DNA from: UBA9642 sp964545585
GTDB lineage: Archaea > Nanobdellota > Nanobdellia > Woesearchaeales > UBA9642
Direction: 5' to 3'
NCBI GenBank assembly: GCA_964545585.1
Contig: CAZJFT010000033.1
Span: 1-10,309, forward strand
DNA length: 10,309 nucleotides
Shown: piece after piece, positions 5,950-10,309 of the stretch
Position numbering within the stretch: position 1 is the first letter of the stretch
Layout: each line of letters begins with the position of its first letter
Made by a program: the position numbers and the translations under genes
The notes under the pieces: model-generated
Told to the model about the DNA's origin: nothing
What the model saw: the letters and a program-made list of their open reading frames with translations, nothing else
Databases searched by the model: none

Positions 5950-6200
5950 TTTATGATCAGTTTCTGTCTCTTAAGCCTTGCTATCGTTTCAGGATCATAT
6001 GTCCAGAGGATCTTTCCTTCATGGATGAGAATCTTTCCAGAAGCTTCTAAGTAATCAAGAATTGTCTGGAATGTCTGGTACATCATCTTCTTCGGAAGCT
6101 TCTTCCATAATTGATACTTTCCATATTCTTGGCTATGCTTCTTTATTGTCTTCTCTACCATGATCACTGATTCAAGCGTCGGACTATGCGTACTAACCAT
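5946..6200 (-). CDS. Winged-helix antitoxin partner of the RelE-like toxin (84 aa)
   Basis: Predicted antitoxin and autorepressor. The protein is a small winged helix: helix TLESVIMVEKTIKKH, then KYQLWKKLPKKMMYQTFQTILDYLEASGKI as helix-turn-helix, then the wing ILIHEGKILWTYDP. I recall similar short archaeal proteins with the LPKKMMYQTF signature next to RelE-like toxins. Known bacterial RelB/Phd antitoxins usually have ribbon-helix-helix or other folds, so this is a less familiar pairing. The start at 6200 is chosen because the TATA box (6226-6233) is centred 29 nt upstream; longer in-frame starts up to 6302 would put the promoter inside the gene and add an atypical Tyr-rich sequence. Its stop overlaps the toxin start by 4 nt. 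Confidence 0.82.
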   Translation of the reverse strand: MVSTHSPTLESVIMVEKTIKKHSQEYGKYQLWKKLPKKMMYQTFQTILDYLEASGKILIHEGKILWTYDPETIARLKRQKLIIK

Positions 6201-6220
6201 ATTATATAAGTATATATAAT
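6201..6220 (-). promoter_or_regulatory. Candidate autoregulatory operator of the toxin-antitoxin pair
   Basis: ATTATATA (6201-6208) and TATATAAT (6213-6220) form a perfect inverted repeat around four bases, exactly between the TATA box and the antitoxin start codon. Binding here would block initiation, as expected for antitoxin autorepression. The sequence is simple A/T, so chance symmetry is a real alternative. Confidence 0.45.
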
Positions 6221-6225
6221 AATCC

Positions 6226-6233
6226 TTATAAAT
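6226..6233 (-). promoter_or_regulatory. TATA box of the antitoxin-toxin operon
   Basis: ATTTATAA on the minus strand is centred 29 nt before the antitoxin ATG at 6200, giving a leaderless or nearly leaderless transcript covering both genes. Confidence 0.55.
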
Positions 6234-6290
6234 TTTATGGTTTTCAGTCATGAAATTAATAATAAGAAATTCTTTATATGTGTTTAGTAA

Positions 6291-6299
6291 GAAAAACCG
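6291..6299 (-). terminator. T-rich tract after the msrBA gene
   Basis: The minus strand reads GGTTTTTCTT a few bases after the TAA at 6306-6308. It is a modest pyrimidine tract that could act as an archaeal U-rich terminator; there is no hairpin. Confidence 0.3.
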
Positions 6300-6305
6300 C
6301 AAGAT

Positions 6306-7241
6306 TTACGCATCTCTCAATGCATGACATACTAGTCCTGGATGATTGTCATAATAATCCTGATGATAGTCTTCTGCAGGGTAGAAAGTTGATGCTTTTG
6401 TTATTATAGTAGCTGCTGGTTTCGGGAAGATGTGCTTTGCGTCGAACGCTTCCTTTGACTGCTCTGCCATCTTCTTCTGTTCATCATTGAAGTAGAATAT
6501 CGCTGACCTGTATTGAGTCCCTATATCTGGTCCTTGCCCGTCTTCTTGCGTCGGATCATGCAGTCTCCAGAAATAGTCGAGGATCTCATTGTAACTGATT
6601 ATGTTAGGGTCAAACACTACTAATACTGACTCGTAATGTCCAGTCTTTCCTGTTGATACCTGTTTATATGTGGGATTCTCTGTCGTTCCTCCTGTATATC
6701 CTGATGTCGCGCTTATGACGCCATCTTGCTGTTGTAATAGTTCTTCTACACCCCAGAAGCATCCTCCTGCAAGTAATGCCTTCTCGTATGGGAATAATTT
6801 TTCATACTCTTTGTATCCTTCCTTCTCTAAATCCTCGTAAGGGATGAACTTTAATGATGCAGAATTGATACAGTATCTTTGACTTCCATTCGGTCCGTCA
6901 TCAAAAACGTGGCCTAGATGTGATGCATTAGTCCTTACTTCAGTCCTTGTCATTCCATATGTTGTGTCTTCCTTTTCCTCTATCGATGCATTCTCTATCG
7001 GTTTAGTGAAACTAGGCCATCCAGTCCCAGAATCGAATTTGTCTATGCTCGTGAATAATGCTTCGCCTGTGTTTACATCTACATATATTCCTGGTTCATG
7101 ATTGTCCCAGTATTCATTATTGAATGCAGGCTCTGTCCCACATTGTTTTGTGACGTAATCAGTCATGTTGTCTTTTTTCATGATTTCACCTATCGTGCAT
7201 CCTGACAATAATATCATTCCAAGAAGCAAAAACGTCCTCAT
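6306..7241 (-). CDS. msrBA: MsrB-MsrA fusion, putative lipoprotein (311 aa)
   Basis: Bifunctional repair enzyme that reduces both stereoisomers of methionine sulfoxide in proteins. The N-terminus is a short signal peptide (RTFLLLGMILL) with a lipobox-like LLSGC and C15, so it is probably exported and membrane-anchored. The MsrB domain spans about 27-150: GTEPAFNNEYWD, KFDSGTGWPSFTKPI, HLGHVFDDGP, and RYCINSASLKF with catalytic C124. The MsrA domain spans about 153-311: GGCFWGVEE with catalytic C161, SGYTGGTTENPTY, and YHQDYYDNHP. The MsrB zinc cysteines are absent. The usual resolving Cys in SGCGWPSF is Thr73; C34 (KQCGTEP) may substitute. C305 may serve MsrA. Domain order is B then A, opposite to the A-B order of Neisseria PilB. 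The bacterial look suggests lateral acquisition (inference). A TATA box lies 25 nt upstream. Confidence 0.95.
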   Translation of the reverse strand: MRTFLLLGMILLSGCTIGEIMKKDNMTDYVTKQCGTEPAFNNEYWDNHEPGIYVDVNTGEALFTSIDKFDSGTGWPSFTKPIENASIEEKEDTTYGMTRTEVRTNASHLGHVFDDGPNGSQRYCINSASLKFIPYEDLEKEGYKEYEKLFPYEKALLAGGCFWGVEELLQQQDGVISATSGYTGGTTENPTYKQVSTGKTGHYESVLVVFDPNIISYNEILDYFWRLHDPTQEDGQGPDIGTQYRSAIFYFNDEQKKMAEQSKEAFDAKHIFPKPAATIITKASTFYPAEDYHQDYYDNHPGLVCHALRDA

Positions 7242-7260
7242 AAGAAAAACAATCTTTCAC

Positions 7261-7270
7261 CATTTATATG
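7261..7270 (-). promoter_or_regulatory. TATA box of msrBA
   Basis: CATATAAATG on the minus strand is centred about 25 nt before the ATG at 7241, consistent with a leaderless transcript. The 77-nt gap between this gene and the KilA-N stop contains nothing else I recognise. Confidence 0.6.
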
Positions 7271-7318
7271 CATTATGAAGGATAATCCGATATCTTATTG
7301 GATACTATTAGTTTAAGA

Positions 7319-8134
7319 TCACATTTTGCAATCTTGAATTATTTTCAGAGAATTATTCTCCGCGAGTAATGTCATCTGTTCAATAGCTATATTGTTGAGT
7401 TTTTCTAACCGTTTAGACTTGCTTAAATTTTCTTTGATAAACAATGCATTAAGGTTTTCTAAGTTCGATAAACATACGAGCTGTCTTACATCCGCATAAT
7501 CTCTCATATTGCCATCTTTATCCTTATTATTATTCTTCCATTCTTTGGCCGTAATTCCAAATAATGCGAGATTCAGGATATCTGCTTCAGTAGCATAAAT
7601 AAGGTTCTCTTCAGTCTTGGAAATCTTCTCAGGTATTAGGTGTTTCTGTATAGCATCCGTATGTATACGATAATTAATCTTAGTCAAAGCCCTCTTCATA
7701 TCCCAATCCAATGATTTTCTTACATTCTCATCGTCTTTTAATCTTTGGAACTCTTTTATAAGATACAACCTGAATTCTTCCGATATCCATGAAGCAAATT
7801 CGAAAGCAATATCCTTATGTGCATAAGTGCCACCATATCTTCCAGAACTTGAAATTATCCCTATAGCATTAGTGTTCTTTATCCATTGTTGTGGAGGTAA
7901 TACGAAGGAATGGCTTCCGGCCTGGTTTCTAAACTGGTCGAATTCGACCAGTTTAAATTTTGGGTTATTTATCCTTTCCCATAATCCTAAGAAACTTATT
8001 GTATCTCTAGACCTTATCCAATTCTTTATAACATCTGCCGGATGATCAGGATTCTTATATTTTGCTATATCAGTCAATGATATATATTCTTCCTTTATGG
8101 AGATTTTTGTCCCTAATACCTTTACATCATTCAT
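7319..8134 (-). CDS. KilA-N domain DNA-binding protein (271 aa)
   Basis: The KilA-N domain is a DNA-binding module frequent in phages, large DNA viruses and many bacterial genomes. Residues about 16-132 show it: EYISLTDIAKYKN, IKNWIRSRDTISFLGLWE, NPKFKLVEFDQFRN, SFVLPPQQWIKNTNAIGI, GRYGGTYAHKDIAFEFASWISEEFRLYLIKEFQRLK. A C-terminal domain (about 175-258) has ILNLALFGITAKEWK and MRDYADVRQLVCLSNLENLNALFIKE, the arrangement I recall from stand-alone bacterial KilA-N proteins. Length matches that type, so the gene appears intact. Its role is unknown; regulation of transcription or a phage-derived accessory function are both plausible. It probably arrived by horizontal transfer. A 26-bp perfect palindrome lies within the codons for residues about 60-69. 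A TATA box 25 nt upstream predicts a leaderless message. Confidence 0.93.
   Translation of the reverse strand: MNDVKVLGTKISIKEEYISLTDIAKYKNPDHPADVIKNWIRSRDTISFLGLWERINNPKFKLVEFDQFRNQAGSHSFVLPPQQWIKNTNAIGIISSSGRYGGTYAHKDIAFEFASWISEEFRLYLIKEFQRLKDDENVRKSLDWDMKRALTKINYRIHTDAIQKHLIPEKISKTEENLIYATEADILNLALFGITAKEWKNNNKDKDGNMRDYADVRQLVCLSNLENLNALFIKENLSKSKRLEKLNNIAIEQMTLLAENNSLKIIQDCKM
7930..7955. repeat. 26-bp perfect palindrome inside the KilA-N coding sequence
   Basis: The half-site TAAACTGGTCGAA is followed directly by its exact reverse complement, centred on 7942/7943 at a GAATTC. One further base pair would form beyond a single mismatch. It codes for conserved-looking KilA-N residues. A symmetric site this long is not expected by chance in a 10-kb window and could be a protein binding site. 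Confidence 0.8.
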
Positions 8135-8154
8135 TATTTTAGAAGGAGTGCTGC

Positions 8155-8162
8155 AATTAAAT
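8155..8162 (-). promoter_or_regulatory. TATA box of the KilA-N gene
   Basis: ATTTAATT on the minus strand is centred about 25 nt upstream of the ATG at 8134. It is a weaker match than most in the window, but the spacing fits a leaderless transcript. Confidence 0.5.
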
Positions 8163-8196
8163 ACCTTATGCGCGACTGTCCAGTGTTCCGGAGAAA

Positions 8197-8700
8197 TTAC
8201 GATTTCTTTTTTCTTTTCTTAGGCTTAGTGTTCAATTCCTTCCCTAGACTGTAGAAGAATAGCTTGAATTCGTTGCCTACATCGCTCCATTCTATCTTCT
8301 TGCCTTTAGGCTTAGTGACTAGCCTAGTGATTATAGTGACGTATCCTCCTATAAGCACTGCAATGAACACTATGGCATAGATCAATGATATAGGCAAAGA
8401 TATATTAAACCCTAAGTATGGTTCAAGGAAATTGAACATCCTATAAATGAATGTGACGATGAAAATGCTCAATAATGCAGAGACTATAGGTGCAAGGATA
8501 TTGTATTTATATATCCAGAATATGTCATTGATCATCCCTAAAGCGAACAGTATGAATATCAACAAAAGATTCCTTATGAAGAAATCGATTATATTATTGT
8601 ATAACTCCGAGAATTGGAATAGGTTTGCTATCCCTAAAAGGATGAGGAAAATGATAAACCCAATAGTACGTCCTATAATAATCTTGAAAATAGACTTCAT
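8197..8700 (-). CDS. Four-helix integral membrane protein (167 aa), unknown function
   Basis: Four hydrophobic segments are evident: about residues 7-28 (IIIGRTIGFIIFLILLGIANLF), 40-62, 68-88 and 104-126. A cytoplasm-type basic tail follows, containing KPKGKK and ending in lysine-rich KPKKRKKKS (159-167). Between the last helix and the tail is an amphipathic stretch, SDVGNEFKLFFYSLGKEL. The strong positive charge after helix four suggests that the C-terminus is cytoplasmic and might touch membrane lipid or nucleic acid. There is no recognisable catalytic motif or transporter signature. A TATA box (8721-8729) 25 nt upstream supports the ATG and predicts a leaderless message; it overlaps the end of the upstream 62-residue gene. 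Confidence 0.8.
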   Translation of the reverse strand: MKSIFKIIIGRTIGFIIFLILLGIANLFQFSELYNNIIDFFIRNLLLIFILFALGMINDIFWIYKYNILAPIVSALLSIFIVTFIYRMFNFLEPYLGFNISLPISLIYAIVFIAVLIGGYVTIITRLVTKPKGKKIEWSDVGNEFKLFFYSLGKELNTKPKKRKKKS

Positions 8701-8720
8701 ATTCTCATTATGTATAGGTC

Positions 8721-8729
8721 ATATTTAAA
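8721..8729 (-). promoter_or_regulatory. TATA box of the membrane protein gene
   Basis: TTTAAATAT on the minus strand is centred 25 nt before the ATG at 8700. It contains the stop codon (8725-8727) of the preceding small gene, so the two functions share bases. Confidence 0.6.
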
Positions 8730-8913
8730 GGTGGTGGTGGGAATGAATGTTTGATGTGATTCTCTTAAAAATAATCACTGCTTTATGTATTATGGAATTT
8801 TCTCTTTGAGCTGCCATCTGCAAAAACCTTATCTCTGCAAATGTCCAAAGAATTATGGTCTCAAATATGAGTATGTTAAGTTCTAATTTTAAAATTTCGC
8901 ATAGAGTCATCAT
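8725..8913 (-). CDS. Small, partly hydrophobic protein (62 aa), translationally coupled
   Basis: The protein starts MMTLCEILKLELNILIFETIILWTF. Residues 10-33 form a long hydrophobic/amphipathic helix with a few acidic residues, perhaps membrane-associated. The rest is basic and ends with a His-rich tail (HSHHHL). No family is recognised. The main evidence for a real gene is its translation signal: GGAGG (8921-8925) lies 7 nt before the ATG and forms part of the last codons and stop of the 184-residue gene upstream, only 3 nt away. This suggests coupled translation of two partner proteins. The His tail may be an accident of the GGTGG run on the opposite strand. Confidence 0.6.
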   Translation of the reverse strand: MMTLCEILKLELNILIFETIILWTFAEIRFLQMAAQRENSIIHKAVIIFKRITSNIHSHHHL

Positions 8914-8916
8914 TTT

Positions 8917-9471
8917 TCATCCTCCGAACATTCTCATGAATGGGCTTTCGTAGATGTTCTGTCCGAACATGAATAATTCTATTAATGTGCTTTTTGTGTC
9001 GCTATTCGTTCTTATTATTTGATATTCCATTATCGGCAGTTCCTGCAATATTTTTTCTGCTATTGCAGTCTTTTCATGATATAGGATATGGCTGCTTATG
9101 TGTATGATTATCGCTTGGATGTTTTTCTTGTTTATGTTCTGGAATGCTGTGTCTATTGCTTCTTTTAGTGCATTCTTGTGTATTGTTTGAGAATTCTGCT
9201 TGTTTTCTATGTCTATCAATTCTGCATTAGGTATGTTCGTGTATTGGAAGTGGTTCCTTCCGTAGGTTTTTTGGTATTCATCGTATACTTTTTTTAATTC
9301 TTGATATTTTTGCAGGCTCTTGCTTGTCTCTTCTTCACGCATCATCATCCCTTCATCGTTGAATTGTGTGAATTTGTCTAGGATTTCATTGAGCAATTCC
9401 TTATCATTAGGTATCTGGAGTTCTATCTTCAAGTCAGGTTTTTTTATTTTAAGGTGGATTGTGTTCTCCAT
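8917..9471 (-). CDS. Hypothetical protein (184 aa), divergent to the CARF regulator
   Basis: No family is recognised. The N-terminus (TIHLKIKKPDLKIELQIP) looks like a beta hairpin. Residues about 21-75 are a charged, probably coiled-coil helical region (NDKELLNEILDKF, EETSKSLQKYQELKKVYDEYQKTYG). Residues about 99-165 appear alpha/beta, with a clear buried strand, IQAIIIHISSHILYH, and helix AIAEKILQELP. The C-terminus is FMFGQNIYESPFMRMFGG. There is no signal peptide or membrane helix, so it is likely cytoplasmic. It has its own TATA box 26 nt upstream and an inverted repeat at the promoter. It is transcribed away from the CARF/winged-helix gene and is coupled to the 62-residue gene, so the three may form one functional group. 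Confidence 0.82.
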   Translation of the reverse strand: MENTIHLKIKKPDLKIELQIPNDKELLNEILDKFTQFNDEGMMMREEETSKSLQKYQELKKVYDEYQKTYGRNHFQYTNIPNAELIDIENKQNSQTIHKNALKEAIDTAFQNINKKNIQAIIIHISSHILYHEKTAIAEKILQELPIMEYQIIRTNSDTKSTLIELFMFGQNIYESPFMRMFGG

Positions 9472-9474
9472 AAT

Positions 9475-9493
9475 ATCCGGTTTATCTCCGGAT
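9475..9493. promoter_or_regulatory. Inverted repeat at the divergent promoter (candidate operator)
   Basis: ATCCGG (9475-9480) and CCGGAT (9488-9493) are exact reverse complements with a 7-nt spacer, between the TATA box and start codon of the 184-residue gene. A dimeric regulator such as the divergent winged-helix protein could bind here. The GC-rich arms stand out in an AT-rich promoter. Confidence 0.45.
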
Positions 9494-9503
9494 TTAAATA
9501 TTT
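9492..9503 (-). promoter_or_regulatory. TATA box of the 184-aa hypothetical gene
   Basis: AAATATTTAAAT on the minus strand is centred about 26 nt before the ATG at 9471, predicting a leaderless transcript. Confidence 0.6.
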
Positions 9504-9540
9504 TACTAAATAGTAGAATTTATACTTAATGATAGAAAAG

Positions 9541-9550
9541 TATATAAATA
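9541..9550 (+). promoter_or_regulatory. TATA box of the CARF/winged-helix gene
   Basis: TATATAAATA is a near-consensus archaeal TATA element centred 25-26 nt before the ATG at 9571, so the message should be leaderless. It supports this ATG rather than a downstream start. Confidence 0.65.
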
Positions 9551-9570
9551 CTATCTATTTACTCTTTTAA

Positions 9571-10212
9571 ATGGAAAGTTATTTAAAGCCTGAAGCTGAT
9601 GCTTCTGTTGGGGATGTTCATTTGAGTAAGGTTTTGATAGCTACAGTATATAGTCCAGATCCTGTATTGTTTGCGATAACGAAATTAGGCCCAGATAGGG
9701 TGTTTCTTCTTATTGATACTGATGCATCTAAAGAGCAGGAAAAGGCCGTTAAATTGATCCAGGAGTCTATAGGGAAGGTTATAGATGTAAAGGTGGTCAA
9801 GGTTGATGTTTATGATGTGGTTAAGGTTGCAACGAAATGTGTTGAGATAATAGATATGCAGCCAAAGGATGACTGGGTATTCGTCAACATCACATCTGGA
9901 CGAAAGCCACAGGCTATTGGACTTCTTTTTGCCGCTTATGCAAGACATGATCGCGTACGTAAGATAGCATATAATGCTGATGATAAAAATACTGTGGTGT
10001 ACTTACCCAGGTTATCGTTTAAGCTTACTGATTCGCAAAAGAGGATTCTAGAACAATTGGACAGGGGTAAGTTCGAATCCATAGGCGACTTATCTAAGAA
10101 GATTGAACTCTCTACTGCAATGCTTTATAGGGCAGTGGATGAACTCAAGGACATGGACTTGATAAACGATGATTTGACACTTACGGATGCGGGGAAAATA
10201 GCGAGGTTGTAG
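9571..10212 (+). CDS. CARF-like plus winged-helix regulator, Csa3-like (213 aa)
   Basis: The N-terminal half has a Rossmann-like order of strands: KVLIATVYSPDPVLFAITKLGPDRVFLLID (20-49), a helix, VIDVKVVKVDVYD (70-82), and WVFVNITSGRKPQAIGLLFAAYA (102-124). The NITSGRKP turn (106-113) sits where CARF domains place their ligand-binding motif. After a linker with YLPRLSFKLTDSQKRIL, residues about 153-213 form a winged helix (SIGDLSKKIELSTAMLYRAVDELKDMDLI, then DLTLTDAGKIARL). This architecture matches Csa3-type CRISPR-associated regulators and related orphan archaeal proteins. CARF domains of that class bind cyclic oligoadenylates; ligand binding here is inference. No cas gene or CRISPR array is in the window. 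It probably controls its own promoter region and the divergent gene. A partner gene starts 5 nt downstream. Confidence 0.82.
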   Translation: MESYLKPEADASVGDVHLSKVLIATVYSPDPVLFAITKLGPDRVFLLIDTDASKEQEKAVKLIQESIGKVIDVKVVKVDVYDVVKVATKCVEIIDMQPKDDWVFVNITSGRKPQAIGLLFAAYARHDRVRKIAYNADDKNTVVYLPRLSFKLTDSQKRILEQLDRGKFESIGDLSKKIELSTAMLYRAVDELKDMDLINDDLTLTDAGKIARL

Positions 10213-10217
10213 AAAAG

Positions 10218-10309
10218 ATGTCGGAAGAAATGGCTATAGAAAAATTAGTTGAATCGTACGCACAACTTAATAATTACATAACAGAATCAAGAATTCCAAG
10301 TTTAAACAA
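10218..10309 (+). CDS. Start of an unknown protein, cut by the window edge
   Basis: An open frame begins with ATG 5 nt after the CARF/winged-helix stop and runs off the window after 30 residues (MSEEMAIEKLVESYAQLNNY, then ITESRIPSLN). The visible part is a probable amphipathic helix. There is no strong ribosome binding site (only GAAAAG before the ATG), so translation is probably coupled to the upstream gene. The close spacing makes it the likely functional partner of the regulator. No family can be assigned from this fragment. Confidence 0.6.
   Translation, partial: MSEEMAIEKLVESYAQLNNYITESRIPSLN

Noticed and set aside
5642..5956. Plus-strand frame opposite the RelE-like toxin
   Set aside because: It lies entirely over the toxin gene and its hydrophobic composition is what an AT-rich antisense frame gives.
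6201..6302. Longer in-frame start of the antitoxin (118 aa)
   Set aside because: The added residues are a Tyr/Ile-rich translation of the promoter; the TATA box and inverted repeat would fall inside the gene, and the typical family start is near 6200.
8192..8207. Small inverted repeat AGAAAT-TACG-ATTTCT at the end of the membrane-protein gene
   Set aside because: Only six A/T-rich pairs, overlapping the stop codon, with no T tract on the minus-strand downstream side; too weak to call a terminator.
9472..9570. CRISPR repeats or leader near the CARF gene
   Set aside because: No repeated 24-40 nt units occur in this gap or elsewhere in the window; only a short inverted repeat and two TATA boxes are present.
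10071..10080. GTTCGAATCC, a match to a tRNA T-arm loop
   Set aside because: No acceptor, D or anticodon stems surround it, and it lies inside the well-supported CARF/winged-helix coding sequence.

Overview
The window looks like an AT-rich archaeal chromosome segment, most likely from a small-genome DPANN lineage such as Woesearchaeota or Pacearchaeota. I infer this from three things. Gene content includes an archaeal Lhr-type helicase, a DUF5679 mini zinc ribbon, a TrmB-like regulator and a CARF/winged-helix protein. Most isolated genes have a TATA box centred 24-29 nt before the start codon, which predicts leaderless transcripts. There are also many tiny lineage-restricted proteins. The exact lineage is inference.

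Layout. (A) 25-1139, plus strand: a run of small proteins, namely a coiled-coil/proline-rich protein, a DUF5679 zinc ribbon, a short helical acidic protein and a 50-residue Asp/Lys-rich peptide. (B) 1277-1958, plus strand: a thioredoxin and a winged-helix regulator form a tight pair behind one promoter, with a perfect 8-bp hairpin in the short leader. (C) 1936-5339, minus strand: a 104-residue orphan whose 3' end overlaps the regulator, then a large Lhr-family helicase. (D) 5407-8700, minus strand: an accessory block, mostly with individual promoters. It holds a 57-residue PHD/RING-like zinc finger, a winged-helix antitoxin with a RelE-like toxin, an MsrB-MsrA fusion lipoprotein, a KilA-N protein carrying a 26-bp perfect palindrome inside its coding sequence, and a four-helix membrane protein. 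(E) 8725-10309: a divergent pair around a 99-bp promoter region. On the minus side are an unknown 184-residue protein and a translationally coupled 62-residue protein. On the plus side are a CARF-like/winged-helix regulator and the start of an unknown gene 5 nt downstream.

How they may work together. Thioredoxin with its HTH neighbour, and the exported MsrBA lipoprotein, point to redox defence. The antitoxin-toxin pair and the KilA-N gene suggest past acquisition of mobile genes. The CARF-HTH protein without cas genes in view, with a close downstream partner and a divergent two-gene unit, is the best candidate for an undescribed small signalling or defence module. No tRNA, rRNA, CRISPR array or insertion sequence was recognised. 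No gene-free stretch exceeds 300 bases.
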